A stretch of 64,000 nt of DNA from Craterostigma plantagineum. Lineage: Eukaryota > Streptophyta > Magnoliopsida > Lamiales > Linderniaceae. Shown here piece after piece: positions 40,540 through 52,356 of the stretch. The notes under the pieces were generated by a model. That model made no database searches. It saw only the letters and a program-made list of their open reading frames with translations, and was not told the DNA's origin. Positions within the stretch are counted from its first letter, which is position 1, and every line of letters starts with the position of its first letter. The position numbers were made by a program, and so were the translations under genes. Location: contig JAPQWV010000050.1 in assembly GCA_027422505.1 (NCBI GenBank), forward strand, positions 2,046,001 through 2,110,000, in the 5' to 3' direction.

Positions 40540-42898
40540 AGGCATCCGTGTCCACACACATCATCTCAGAATGGTAGAGTGGAGAGAAAACATAGGCATA
40601 TCGTCGAAACTGGACTCACTTTATTAGCTCAAGCTAAGATGCCTCGCAAATATTGGTGGTATGCTTTTCAAACAGCAGTTTATCTTATAAATAGAATGCC
40701 TACGCATGTTCTTAAATTTCAATCTCCGTTTCAAGTTCTGTTTTCTCAAAAACCAAATTATGATTTTCTTAAGGTGTTTGGTTGTGCATGCTTTCCTTGT
40801 CTTAGGCCATATCAAAGAAATAAATTTCAATTTCATTCTGTTAAATGTGTATTTTTAGGATATAGTCAAAATCACAAGGGTTATGTTTGTTTAAGTCCCA
40901 GCGGAAGAATTTATATTTCGCGGAATGTTATTTTTAATGAGAATAATTTTCCTTTCGAAAATTCACGCTTTCTTACAACTCAAATTTCCAGTGGTGACGT
41001 GAATTTTTCTCGTCAATCTAGTCTGTATGTTCCTTTCTTAGAGTCTACAGATGAAGGTCTAATTGATATAAATCAACAGCAAGCACCTCTTGATGAAGGA
41101 CATGCACCTACTGAGTTCGAAAACTTACAACATCAAAGTGAATACTCTTCAAATCAACAAGGCGAGATGGAGGTCTCTGGGACAGCTGGTCAAGCCATTT
41201 CACAGCAACCAGATGAAACTTCGCCATTGTCCGTCGCTTCGTCAAATCCGAATGGTGAAGCAGCTGATTCTCATGTTTCCGTTTCTGAAGGGGAAAGATC
41301 AAAACAATATGCAGAGACACATGGTATGATCACACGAGGAAAAGCAGGAAGTTTTAAAGCAAAGGCCTTTGTACAGACGACGGTCAAAACCTCTGGCACT
41401 GAGCCAAATTCAGTCAAAGAAGCGCTTGAAGATGCGAATTGGAATAACAGCCATGCATGAAGAATTGGCGGCTCTTGCGAAAAATCAAACAATAGATGGG
41501 TTTTTCGTCTCAAATACAATGGTGATGGTTCTGTACAGAGATATAAGGCACGCTTGGTTGCGAAAGGATATCTTCAAACACCAGGAATAGACTATACGGA
41601 GACCTTTAGTCCTGTTACCAAGGCGTCTATAATCCGGAATATTCTCACTGTTGCTGTTTCGAAAAATTGGCAGATAAAGCAGCTTTGTCAACAACGCTTT
41701 CTTAAATGGGAAGCTGTCTGAATGTGTATATATGAGTCAACCTGAAGGATTCGTTGATACGCAAAAACCTCATCATGTGTACAAGCTTGACAAGGCACTT
41801 TATGGTTTGAAACAAGCGCCTCGCGCTTGGTATGATAGTTTAAAACATACTCTTTGCAGCTGGAATTTTATGCAGTCTCAATGCGACTCCTCTCTGTTTT
41901 TCTATCGGGACAGCAAACGCATAATCTTTGTCCTTATATATGTTGACGATATCATTATTACAGGTAATAATATATCTCTGATGCAGAACTTTATCGAGCG
42001 GCTGAATCACATGTTCTCGCTTAAAGACCTTGGCGATCTTCATCACTTTCTTGGCATCGAGGTTAGTCAAAATGAGTCTGGGTTGTTTCTAACTCAAACT
42101 CGATATATCAGAGAGCTTTTGTCCAAATTTGATATGGCACATTGCAAATCATGTCCAACACCTATGAGCACAGGAAAACTCATTAGTGCAACTGATGGTA
42201 GTCCTTTAGCAAATCCCACAGTGTATCGTAGTGCAGTTGGTGCTCTTCAATATCTTACCAACACAAGGCCAGACATCGCTTTTATCGTCAACCGATTAAG
42301 TCAGTTCTTATCAGCTCCTACTGATGTAGATTGGAGACTTTTAAAACGTGTATTCAGATATCTTCAGGGATCTCTTCATCTTGGTCTATATATTCAATGC
42401 AATGAACAATAAATCTAATGAGTTTCTCAGATGCGGACTGGGCATCATGTCCCGATGATCGCCGATCTGTTGCTGGTTATTGTGTGTTTGTTGGTGAGAC
42501 GTTGGTTTCTTGGTCTTCTAAAAAGCAAAGTGTTGTTGCACGATCAAGTAAGGAGGCTGAATATCGTGCTCTTGCACACGTAGCTGCTGAAATTACATGG
42601 ATACAGTCATTGTTAAAACAATTGGCATTCTCGAAATTGGGATTCCAGTTACTTGGTGTGATAACATGAGCGCAAATGCTCTTGCCTCTAATCCCGTTTT
42701 TCATGCGAGGACAAAGCGTATAGAAATCGATGTTCATTTCGTTCGTAATAAGGTTCTCAGTCACGAAATTGATGTTCGTTTCGTTCCTTCTTATGATCAG
42801 GTGGCTGATTTGTTTACTAAGCCACTAGCTCACTCTCGTTTCCTTTTCTTGCGTGACAAACTCGGTCTTCGAACAGTAGCCTCGAGTTTGAAGGGAGA
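40540..42898 (+). pseudogene. Copia integrase end, reverse transcriptase and RNase H
   Basis: It resumes the integrase exactly at the target duplication and carries the third catalytic residue in NGRVERKHRHIVE, then LGYSQNHKGYVC. A Ser/Gln/Glu-rich linker leads to RT. The frame shifts near 41450 and again near 41690-41720. RT motifs include [26 protein letters not shown] and catalytic YVDD (about 41939). RNase H begins SFSDADWASCPDDRRS, after a stop at 42410-42412 and a further shift near 42620, and ends VADLFTKPL. All domains are recognisable and none is translatable as one protein. Confidence 0.9.
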
Positions 42899-42995
42899 TG
42901 TTAAGATATCTACAGACGTTACTTGTCATCTTAGCAGTTAGAAAGGGATATGGACGGACAGTTTATTAGAAGACTTGTTCAAAGCATTACTGGGA

Positions 42996-44259
42996 GGAAA
43001 ATTTGTTAAAAATAATCCATCCTATTGTGTTTCTTCCAAACATAAACCAACCTTTCGATTATCGTAGAATAAATCAACCTATACTAATTCTCGTATCAAA
43101 TTGAACCTTAAACTCACACAACCTATCCAACGGGTTAAACTTATTTCTTTTTTTCTTCCCCTTCCTTTTTTTATTTCATTTTTCTATTTTCTTTTTAATT
43201 AACTTACATATACCGATAACTACGTGTAATTAAGCAAAAGTTTAAACAAAATTATTACGTCTAACTTACTATACTATAAAAATATTGAGGAATATTAATA
43301 AGTTTATATATTAGTGCATGTCGAGTGATTAATAATAAGTTTTCGGATATCAAAAATGGTATCCGTATTTCGGTCCCGTTTTAATCGGATATCTGCTTTA
43401 TTCAGATATGTTAAACAGAACCTGCATCCATTTTTTAAGCTTAATTTTTCTTTTTATTATTACTACTATTATTATTTTTTTCTTTTCAAAATCATTTTTA
43501 TATATTTTTTATATGTGTGAATTTTATGATTCAAAATTACATAATACATAATAAACACAATACCAAAAAAAAATTAATTTTTTTACTTGCATCTCGAATT
43601 TTTCATGTTTTTTTATTCAATTCCATAACAAGTTTTTTTGCAATGATAAAACAAAATAAATTTAAATATTCTCCTATGAGAATTTATTTTTCCTTTTAGA
43701 CCTTCATTTTTCTTTTTTGGCTATCTTTTTAGTTTTTTATTTTTTTAGATATAAAACCGAATACCGATATCTGATTTTTTAAATATTGTTCTTCACTATC
43801 CGTATCCGATCCGGTTTTTAAAATCGGACATCCGTTTTCTCGGGTTTTAAAAATTGGATACCGGATCGGAATCCAGTTTCCGGATATTTTGCTCTACCTA
43901 AATGGTAGTACGCTCGAAGAAAGAAGTTAATGCGTAACAAAAAGTCTGCTCAAACACCGGTCACGTAGAAACGGCAAAACGACTAAACAATTAAAAGAAA
44001 TAATAAAAGAAAATGCAATAGAATAAAGGGAAGAAGAATAAAATACAAAAAAAAAAGAATATTTTCAAAAGAAAAAGGGCAGCGCCACTTGGATTGGCAC
44101 CATAACAAATAAATAAATTTTAATAAATGAGAAAACTAGATATTTAACCTGTTGAATAGGTTACAAGTCACCTGTGTTTAATTTGAGAAGAGAATTAGTA
44201 TAGGTTGGTTTATTTTTGGAAGAAACTCAATAGCATGGATTATTTTTAACAAATTTTCC
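42996..44259. mobile_element. Non-autonomous MULE-type element in the copia 3' LTR
   Basis: The ends are GGAAAATTTGTTAAAAATAA in inverted orientation, and the inverted similarity runs about 150 bp. A perfect 9 bp target duplication TTACTGGGA lies at 42987-42995 and 44260-44268. Removing it restores a 233 bp LTR identical in length to the 5' copy. The interior (about 43330-43900) is rich in TATCCG/CGGATA words and has no ORF of note. Related to 494-1141. Confidence 0.93.
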
Positions 44260-44408
44260 TTACTGGGAATCTACTGTAACTGTTAATTAGCACTACTTAG
44301 CAGTTATGTTTCTTTTGTATAAATACTTGTAGATACGTTTGATGAATGTTATGCAGAATTTTCACCAAGTTTATATTCTCTCTGTTATTCTCTATTTTCT
44401 AACTATAG

Positions 44409-45078
44409 TTCATCTATAACAAGTTTATTATTTTACGTAAAACTCAATTATCTATAACTATAGATGGTGGTTAAAAACTGTCTAACTGATCTGTTAACTT
44501 GTGTTTAATTACAAGTTTACTCTCAATAGTTAAATTATAATTAACAATATAATTTAACGTAAAAACGATACTATGATAGTTGAAATGATTCAAAATTGCT
44601 AGTGGTGAAAACTAAAATTAATGATAAGCTGCATGTAAATGTATGATGAAAAATTGTAATTTCTAATAGTTTGTAGTGAAAAAGAAAATAATAGTAATTA
44701 AGTTTAAAAAGTTGATTAGCTTTGTAGTATTATTAAAACGTTATCTAGTATTGTAATTTTAAGTTTTAAAACTAAACTGTTTATGTCATTCTCTCGTGAT
44801 TTTATGATATATATCACCGTTGCGAAAGCACATCTATTCTATTTAATAAAGGGTTTGGGGTGATAAAAACCGTCAATTTGAATTCTAATTTGGTCTGTCA
44901 TTTTTCCAATCAACCAATCAAAAACTTTTCCTATTTTATCTTAAAAAAAACTGTCAAAACCAACATTCTATCACCAATACACATAAAAGTGACGTCTTTG
45001 TTTCATTGGTAACATACAAAAACTGACAAACATACGGTGATGGTTGAAGATTTCTTTCTTAACTTTGGTCTTAATATA
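44409..45078. other. AT-rich intergenic sequence
   Basis: No gene, RNA or clear repeat was recognised between the copia nest and the MULE. Confidence 0.4.
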
Positions 45079-47743
45079 CTGAATTGCTATTCACCGCCCC
45101 CTTTTTCGTAGTGACCGCCCCCTAAAGGGCTGGAAAAAGATGAAAATGCCCTTTGACTAAATTTTTTTTATTTAAAGTCATTTTCAGACAACAATTTTCA
45201 TATCGCAATCAAATAATTAAATCAAATTCAAACAAAAAAAAAAAAAAACGTTCAAATCGCGATGGATTGAAGAAAGGGGAAAGGATCTATTCGATCGACT
45301 GGTAAGCAACTTCTCGTAAATTTCGTTCGTACGTAGATTAATTACATAACATCGGTCGGATTCGCTCGGAAAAAAACGCCCGACCGAAGCAAAAATTCGG
45401 CCCCCAAGGTACCGGCCGAAAAATAAATTCGGCCGTACCAGGTGGGGGCCGAAAAAAAATTTCGGCCCTGACAGGAACGACCGAAATGCTGTTTGGGTCG
45501 GTCCTGTCAGGACCGAAATCGTTGTTCGGCTGGAGCTGTCCCAGCCGAAATCTGATTTCGGTCGGGACAGCTCCAGCCGAAATTCAATTTCGGCCCGACA
45601 CGCTGTCGGTCGAAATCCGATTTCGTCCCGCCATGCTACCGGCCGAAATTTCTGTTAGGCTGAATTTTTTTTTCAGACGACGAGAGTGATATTCGCATCC
45701 AGGAGGATTTTATCGGCGACGGGGTAAATTATAGTGAGCATTTCCGCCAAGGAGGACGATTTCCGACCGATGTGGAAGCCATTGACTGGGCGAAAAGCGT
45801 CGCTATTGCTCTTGGTTTCGAGGTGATTATTTCGTCGCATAAAAAATGCGGTACGAAAAAATTGGTTAGATGTTCTCGAGGAGAACGTTATAGAGGCAAC
45901 GAGGATGATTCGGAGAGGCGGTCGAAGTCTAACAAGTGCAGGTGTCCGTTTCTACTCATAGCCCAAGAGGATCCAGTTACTAGAGAATGGTACATTCGTA
46001 CGGGTCCACCTGAAAAATCCATGCACAATCACCCTTTGATACAGTATCCCGAGGGACACCGCCAGACGAGCGGTTTAAGCAGCCAGGCAAGGAAGATCGT
46101 AGAGGAAATGACTGTTGCGCAAGCGAAACCAGCTCATATCCTCGCAGCTATGAGGGCTCAACACGCAGAAGATAACGCGACGATCCAACATATATATAAT
46201 TACAGAGAGTCGTTTGAAGAAGGATTACTCTGAGGGCAGAGACGTGGTGAGCCAGTTGATGCACCAGGCGAATCAGGCCGGATATTATGTTCAAGCCCTG
46301 GGAGACGAGGAGACTAATGCGATGAGTCATGTTTTTCTCGCGCACCCGGCCTCACTCGCACTCATGAGGACGTATCCGTACTTCATTGGGATTGACTCTA
46401 CGTGCAAGACCAATAGGTATAAGATGCCGCTAGTTGAGATTATAGGGATGACTCCCTGTAATCACAACTTCCTGTGTGGGTTCGCCGTTATGGAGGACGA
46501 GGCAGAGAGAAGTTATTGGTGGGTGTTGCAGTGTCTTCGGGATATTCTAGGGCCAGGCGTTTACCCTTCCGCGATAGTGACTAATCGTGAGTTGGGCCTT
46601 CTTCGACCCATACAGATTGTATTTTCGCATTCTCACCATCTGTTGTGCACGTGGGATATCTATAAGGACGTGGAGAACAAAGTTTATTGGATTAAGGGGA
46701 AGAACAAAAAGACCGCAGCGCACTTCACGCATAAGGCCTGGAAAGCAGTAATGGAAGCTGCGACAATAGACGAATACGAGCAGGCTGTGAGTGACATGCG
46801 TCTACGTTGGAAAGGTGACTCCACTATCGTGGACTACGTTGAGAAGACATGGTTGGTCCATAAGGAGAAGTTCGCCAAAGCTTGGACGAACAAGGTGCTT
46901 CATTTCGGGAACACCACTACATGTCGCGTGGAGAGTGCTCATAGCGAGCTGAAGCAATGGCTGAACTCGGCCACTGGGTCCCTTGACACCGTATGGGTGA
47001 AGGTGCACGAGCAGATTCAGAACCAACTGAATTGCATGAGAAAGGTAAATTAATTTATGTTACATGTTGTGTGGTAAATCCTTATCTAATAATTTTTTAT
47101 GTTGACATGCAGGCACTGGAGGAGTCCCGGTCGAAACGAATTATTGGGAGCTCAGGATTTCCATTCCACACGATATTGTATAGAGTTTCACACCATGCAA
47201 TATCGATAATGGGATCCGAGTTGAAGCGTGCCAAAGAGTTGGCGGATGAGGTTTACTCTGCGTGCCGATGTGTGGTACGTAGTACACACCAGCTCCCATG
47301 TGTGGTAAATCCAACTTCGGTCGGCACTGTTCCGGCCGAAATCATGTTTCGGCCGGGCAAGATCCGACCGAAATTATGTTTCGGTCGGATCTTGTCCGGC
47401 CGAAATCAAGCTTCGATTCATCCGTTTTTCGGTCGATTCCGACCCGTTTTCGACAATCTATCTACGTACGAATGAATTTTCTTACCAGTCTTGCGAACAC
47501 CCCATTTCCCTTTCCGTGTCCTTATCGCCGATCCATTGCGGTTTGAATTTTCTCTGTTTTTTTGGTTTGATTTGGATGTCTGATTTGAAAAGTGTTGTGT
47601 TATGAACGACTTTAAATAGAAATTTTTATTGTTTATTAAAGTTGATTATTTTTAAATTAATTTAAATAACAAAGGGCATTTTCGTGTTTTTTCAGCCCTT
47701 CAGGGGCGGTAACTACGAAAAAGGGGCGGTGAATATCAATTTC
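45079..47743 (+). mobile_element. MULE transposon with decayed transposase
   Basis: Terminal inverted repeats of about 75 bp (TATTCACCGCCCC..TTTTCGTAGT..CCCTTTG) lie at both ends. The flanks CTTAATATA (45070-45078) and CTTAATATG (47744-47752) form an 8-9 bp duplication. Inside the TIRs both subterminal regions (about 45370-45660 and 47318-47450) carry many inverted copies of CGGCCGAAAT/ATTTCGG. The transposase gene lies between. TIR length, TSD size and transposase all fit the Mutator superfamily. Confidence 0.88.
45677..47275 (+). pseudogene. MULE transposase (FAR1-type N-terminus, MULE domain)
   Basis: A probable splice acceptor TTTTTTTTCAG at 45676 opens a frame reading GGRFPTDVEAIDWAKSVAIA and RCPFLLIAQEDPVTREWYI, the FAR1/WRKY-like DNA-binding region. 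A frameshift near 46214 leads to the catalytic domain: IGIDSTCKTNRYKMPLVEI (first Asp, codon 46394) and SAIVTNRELGLL. The second catalytic Asp of the family (TDRE) is Asn here (codon 46583-46585). The following LCTWDIYKDVENKV has Asp where His is usual. An intron 47044-47111 (GTAAAT..TGCAG) joins to ALEESRSKRIIGSSGFPFHT. The frameshift plus the catalytic change make it inactive. Confidence 0.85.
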
Positions 47744-47754
47744 CTTAATATGTG

Positions 47755-48000
47755 GTGCTTGAGAAAACATTTGTTCGTGAAGAAAATGAGAAACAAATGG
47801 CAATCGACTACTATATGTCCATTGGTTGTGGAGTTTGGTATCGATCGGCACTAGTTAAGGTGATTTCATAAACCATAGTTTCTCTGTGCTAATACATTTC
47901 AGACAGGTTCTCACCTTATGAGCAAACTCAGACTGAAAAAGACCGTGTTGAATGGGAAAAGCACGGCCATCCAAAAGAAATTGAAAATATATCGAATTAG
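47755..48000 (+). pseudogene. Possible host-gene exons beside the MULE
   Basis: 47755-47859 is open and reads VLEKTFVREENEKQMAIDYY then GCGVWYRSALVK, ending in a donor AAG/GTGATT. 47905-48000 reads RFSPYEQTQTEKDRVEWEKH then PKEIENISN and a stop, preceded by a T-rich tract and CATTTCAGACAG. The two do not join in phase as they stand. Both look like protein-coding exons, but I do not recognise the protein. The MULE inserted within a few bases of the first exon. Confidence 0.4.
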
Positions 48001-49204
48001 TTGGACGGTCCTATTTTCTGCATTAGTTTCCATTTTTTTTTTGTCTATTCTTTATTCCATTTTGCAAATTGAGGGTTAAATTGGGTTAGATCGATAATGC
48101 ATCGCTGGCAAATCCAACTAAAAGGGCTGTTCATTTCCTAAACCATGTTCAGTGTTAAGTTTTCTGCTTTATGTTGCCCGTTTTTTTTTGCTACTGACAT
48201 AATTACTTTTGAAACAATTGTCTGAATTGCTACTCTCTTGAATTAGGCCAACATTCAAAGGCCCGATGGCTGACTAACCAAACCAAAGAGGGGAATAGAT
48301 TTGTATGACGTTGGGAATTCCCTGATGCGATGGGAAATGGATGTACGTCTTAGATTGAAATATCCGTGAGAGAAATAATATGTGTTTCAAGATAAGTTTT
48401 TTTTTGTTTCTTAGTTTACGTATCGTGGATATAATATAGTGTTTCGGATTATATCCATAAATATTTCGATTTTCTCATAAGTCATAACGAACACATAGTT
48501 GATTCAAAATAAAGTTGCACACGCATAGAGTGTGCTCTGTTACTAGTGTTAATAATAGTGTAACCCATGCGATGTTATCGACGGTTGTTTTGGGAGGGAT
48601 TGTGCGCTCTTTACACACGAAATTCAACACGAAATTCACGTACTTGATCGCCTAGCAGATTCAGTTTAAATGTTCTGCAGAATCTGTTTTTTTTTTTTCT
48701 CAATGGTTGATTGATACGATGATACGATACTTGATGTGTGTCCAATTCCAAATACAGAGCTTGCAATGGTGAAGAATCAGCGGTTGGCTGCAGGTTTTAA
48801 CCTGCTACTTAGTCAATGTGGGAGACCATGGTGTCATGAATTACTGCATAAATTGTCCTTTACAATAATCAAAACAACTAAAAAACTTCGTTGGAATAAT
48901 TTGTTCTTGGTCTAAATCGATCATTCACGGATGAAGTATGCCAAAACTTTTAATGAGTGAAATCGTCGTCATCGTATGTCCGGAGGGAATGATGTAGGTC
49001 GTATCCTACCTCATTCATCACAAAGCCATCCGAGCAAGGACTCATTATACCTTCTTGCCTTTGTTTCAAACAATCAAAAATAGTTCTATAAAACATACTC
49101 GCGTAACAATTTGTTTTCTTGGTAATCCATTCACGGACACTTGTATATGAACTTTTATTAATAACACAACACGTTGCCTAATTATCATACATGGTCGGAT
49201 AGAA
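48001..49204. other. Intergenic, downstream of the NLR gene
   Basis: The left half may hold the 3' end of the possible exons at 47755-48000. The right half is 3' of the minus-strand NLR gene. No other gene, RNA or repeat was recognised. Confidence 0.4.
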
Positions 49205-51808
49205 TTAATCTTCGTCATTTAATAGCTCAACAAGAATCTCATTACCAAGGTCGTATCGTTCCTCCTTTATCTGCTTCACCCATTCGACAACAGATTCATC
49301 GCACCTGTACACACGTATCCTACGAAGGGTATCAATATCTCCGATGCCTAATGGAAGTTCCTCCAGCCACGACATTCTGGTTAAGACAAGTATCTCAAGA
49401 GCGGGAAGGTTACTAGCCTCTGCTCTCCAAGACTCAACATCTAAACTTTCAAGTTTCAGGTACTTTAATTTCTGAAATTGCCCTTCGACCATGCACCACT
49501 CTTCCCCGACAAATGCATCGGTGTCTAGCTTAAGCACTTGGAGGTTTGGCAGCGAACCGACCACAGTCATGTCTTCCCAACAGAGTCCACAACCTTCCAA
49601 AACCAATTCCTTGAGAGAGTTTGGGAAGTCGATGCTCTCCATGTGCAAAGTGCAAGTACGAAAATCTAGTTTCAAGGAACGAAGCTTACACAGACGTGCA
49701 AGGTTGTTGAGGCAGTAGCTGCTTAGTTCTCCGTCATCTATTAAAAAATATTCAGCTTTTAAGTCGACTAGATTTGGGACCCTTCTTACGACTTCCTCTG
49801 TCCACTTCAGGTTTTGAACCATACCAAGATTTTGTAGATTTTCCAACACGATGAACTCGTCTGTTGGATCGGGCAACTCGGGACGATGTAATAATTGCAA
49901 TTTCCTTAGTTGTGGCATCTCCCATATTCTCGATAATAGCACTGTCGCATGCTGATATTTTTCGCGAAAGACCCTTAGATTCCAAAGTAGAGAGATGGGG
50001 GACGGAGATGTGTATCCTAACCAGTATTTTTTCGAGCGGATATAAAGCCACGTCAGCTTTGTCGTGTGTGGGATCTCTACGATCTGGCCGTTCACCTCGT
50101 TTATCAACCTAATGAATCTTGATTTGGTAAGCCGTGGAAACCTTGTGCTGCAATCATCGCACACCATAGGATTCATGACAGCCGTTGATAATGAACCGTT
50201 GAGGAGGACTTCACAGACGCCAATCCTCTTCTTCCCTTCATCACGGCATACGAAGCATGAACTCGAAGAGAAACCATAAGTAATCATTGTAGGATCTATA
50301 TTCCAAATGCTGAAAATATTCTCTTTAAGAGATTCCTTGACGCCTAGTTGCCTCAGGATATCGTGAACGCCGCAAGTTCTGATGTCACCCATCCTCCCCA
50401 GCTTTCGAACGAAGATCATATTTCTGTCAATTAGATCTTCCAAGTATTCCATGGCAACTTCTTCCAATGTCTTATTATCATTTCTGGTCGACGGCCGCAC
50501 AATTCCCTCGGCAATCCAACACTCAACAAGGTCAGACGCTTTGATATCGTAGTCTTCGGGAAATCCTGTCAATCGAAGGAAGCATGCCTTTAGATGAATG
50601 GGCAGGTGATTGTAGCTGAGATACAATATCTCCAAGCAGCTTTCCTCAATCTCCAAATGATAGAATGAGTTCACATCATCCGCAACGGATTCCCAATATT
50701 CGCGGGTCAGATTATTAGGGTTCGACAGGAGTCCACCGACCACGACGAGCGTGAGGGGAAGCCCTTTGCAGTTTTTTGCGATCTTCTTTCCAATCTCCTC
50801 AAATTCGCTCGTCGACCTTGCCACATTTTTGGCAAAGGCTTTTTCGCTGAACAGTTTCCAACTGTTCTCCTCATCGAGTAAACCCATCGGGTAACTGTTA
50901 TCACGAGCGCTGCTTATACTGTCGGCTACATTCATCAGCCGCGTCGTCACAATAATTCGACTTCTATTCTCATTATTTGGAAAGAAAGGCCTAAAGTCTT
51001 CCCAAGCATCTGTACCCCAAACATCGTCCATAACAACCAGATACCTTTGACCATATAACTTTTGGTACAAACGAGTTCCCAAATCATGTTCACCATCAAT
51101 AACTCCATCTTTCTTGAGACCCAAAAGAATACTCTGCACGTCGTATTCTTGCGATAGTGTGATCCAAATACGAATGTCGAAGTGCTCAACGATGAGTTTC
51201 TTATCGTAGGTATTGCGAGCGAGGGTCGTCTTGCCAATACCTCCCATTCCTACGATTGGGATGACTTGTAGGCTGCGCTCGTTCCCAGTGAGTCGATCCA
51301 TTATCTTTATCACACGATCTTCGAGTCCCACCGCCTTCTCACCGCTCGAATCAGAGGTTGCAAGAGGAGAGTTGCTAATAATACGCGTTCGTCCATCTTG
51401 CCCAATTCCATGGTTTTCCTCTCCAAATTTCATCAGCTCTTGATTTATCGACTCGATTTTTTCAATGAACAATTGCAGATCTTGATAGAACGAAAAGCTC
51501 ATCTTCTCACCGATCTGATCGTCGGGAACACCTTTGGTGCGCAGTCGATCTACGACATACTTGTCGAATAGATCGTCTATATCGTGAACGACTTCACTGA
51601 TCTGCAGTTTAACCGCCAGCTCGCGGAGTAGTTCGTTGGTAGTTGATTTTTTCGAGTGGAGTTCGAGAAATTGTTGCAAGAAAGCGAGCTTCTTCTGTAG
51701 CTCTTCGATCTGGGACATGTCTGGGATCATACAGCGACGAGAAGGCAGAAGAACGTTGTCCAAAGAAGTCAAATGAGAGAGCACAGACGCATAAGCTGCT
51801 ACGGCCAT
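49205..51808 (-). CDS. CC-NB-ARC-LRR disease-resistance-type protein (CNL), intact
   Basis: A single uninterrupted exon of 867 residues, ATG at 51808, TAA at 49207-49205. The N-terminal Rx-type coiled-coil region covers about residues 1-130. NB-ARC follows with P-loop GMGGIGKTT at 187-195, kinase-2 LVVMDDVWG at 257-265, RNBS-B RIIVTTR at 284-290, GLPLT at 349-353 and RNBS-D FPEDYDI near 416. The MHD position is VHD at 481-483, a common natural variant. About residues 560-850 form irregular leucine-rich repeats. The architecture resembles the R1/late-blight-type CNLs of asterids. Such proteins sense pathogen effectors inside the cell and trigger defence. The start is supported by the usual MAVAAYASVLSHL opening. 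It is the only full-length host gene in the window and stands alone among transposons. Confidence 0.95.
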   Translation of the reverse strand: MAVAAYASVLSHLTSLDNVLLPSRRCMIPDMSQIEELQKKLAFLQQFLELHSKKSTTNELLRELAVKLQISEVVHDIDDLFDKYVVDRLRTKGVPDDQIGEKMSFSFYQDLQLFIEKIESINQELMKFGEENHGIGQDGRTRIISNSPLATSDSSGEKAVGLEDRVIKIMDRLTGNERSLQVIPIVGMGGIGKTTLARNTYDKKLIVEHFDIRIWITLSQEYDVQSILLGLKKDGVIDGEHDLGTRLYQKLYGQRYLVVMDDVWGTDAWEDFRPFFPNNENRSRIIVTTRLMNVADSISSARDNSYPMGLLDEENSWKLFSEKAFAKNVARSTSEFEEIGKKIAKNCKGLPLTLVVVGGLLSNPNNLTREYWESVADDVNSFYHLEIEESCLEILYLSYNHLPIHLKACFLRLTGFPEDYDIKASDLVECWIAEGIVRPSTRNDNKTLEEVAMEYLEDLIDRNMIFVRKLGRMGDIRTCGVHDILRQLGVKESLKENIFSIWNIDPTMITYGFSSSSCFVCRDEGKKRIGVCEVLLNGSLSTAVMNPMVCDDCSTRFPRLTKSRFIRLINEVNGQIVEIPHTTKLTWLYIRSKKYWLGYTSPSPISLLWNLRVFREKYQHATVLLSRIWEMPQLRKLQLLHRPELPDPTDEFIVLENLQNLGMVQNLKWTEEVVRRVPNLVDLKAEYFLIDDGELSSYCLNNLARLCKLRSLKLDFRTCTLHMESIDFPNSLKELVLEGCGLCWEDMTVVGSLPNLQVLKLDTDAFVGEEWCMVEGQFQKLKYLKLESLDVESWRAEASNLPALEILVLTRMSWLEELPLGIGDIDTLRRIRVYRCDESVVEWVKQIKEERYDLGNEILVELLNDED

Positions 51809-52356
51809 AGCTATTTGGACTTAATACTGAAGGAAATCTTTCTTTCGGTTTGGAGAAATGAATGCAGGTTATTATTGCATGAAGTTAAGTGAATGGGAGA
51901 ATGGAAGTAGTCGAACTTACTCAGTAAAATACTGACTACTCAACTCTTACACAGACAGATCCACATCCAGACGGACACAGAAGCTACGTCGTTTTTGAAC
52001 TAACGTTTTATTTAATTAAATCTTGCGTGATCCAAGGATGATAATAATTGGTAGCACGCATCTCATCAAAACTTTAAATATAAGGAAAACTTGGTCAATG
52101 ACTACGAAAGTTGAAAAATTAATACATAACGTAACAATAACGACCGCAGTACAGATACACAGCGCCACCACTTGGGGTAAGAATAATATTGTATTATTCC
52201 TACTTGGTAAGCGATTTCATAAAATGCTATTAAAATATGTACATGCATAGTGGATATATATAATAATGTTGTAGGTAGCTGGCTGCCTTGGGAACGATTG
52301 GATCTGAGTGTTGACTTTATGCGCGATAACAATTGGATTCGTGATATCTATTCGGA
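51809..52356. other. Upstream region of the NLR gene
   Basis: On the minus strand this is the 5' flank. The sequence close to the start is moderately AT-rich and includes ACTCAGTAAAATACTGACT near 51918 (an imperfect palindrome). No single TATA box is convincing. Nothing else was recognised. Confidence 0.35.

Larger units (their letters stand above)
36285..44404 (+). mobile_element. Decayed copia element with two nested insertions
   Basis: LTRs are 36285-36517 (233 bp) and 42899-42995 plus 44269-44404 (233 bp when the insert is removed). They start TGTTGAGATATCTGC or TGTTAAGATATCTAC. The primer site TTGGTATCAGAGCC abuts the 5' LTR, and GAAGGGAGA precedes the 3' LTR. ATAG flanks both ends (36281-36284 and 44405-44408), probably the remains of a target duplication. 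Gene order is gag, protease, integrase, RT and RNase H (copia order), interrupted by a gypsy derivative and a MULE-type element. Confidence 0.93.

Noticed and set aside
43330..43930. Separate repeat with CGGATATC/TATCCG words inside the second MULE-type element
   Set aside because: The words are suggestive but too irregular to define a second nested element or its ends.
48180..48420. Further exons of the possible gene beside the MULE
   Set aside because: No open frame with coding character or splice pair was found. It reads as untranslated or intergenic sequence.
49174..51443. Plus-strand and other-frame open stretches within the NLR gene
   Set aside because: The minus-strand 867-codon frame has all NB-ARC and LRR motifs. 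The others are shadows.
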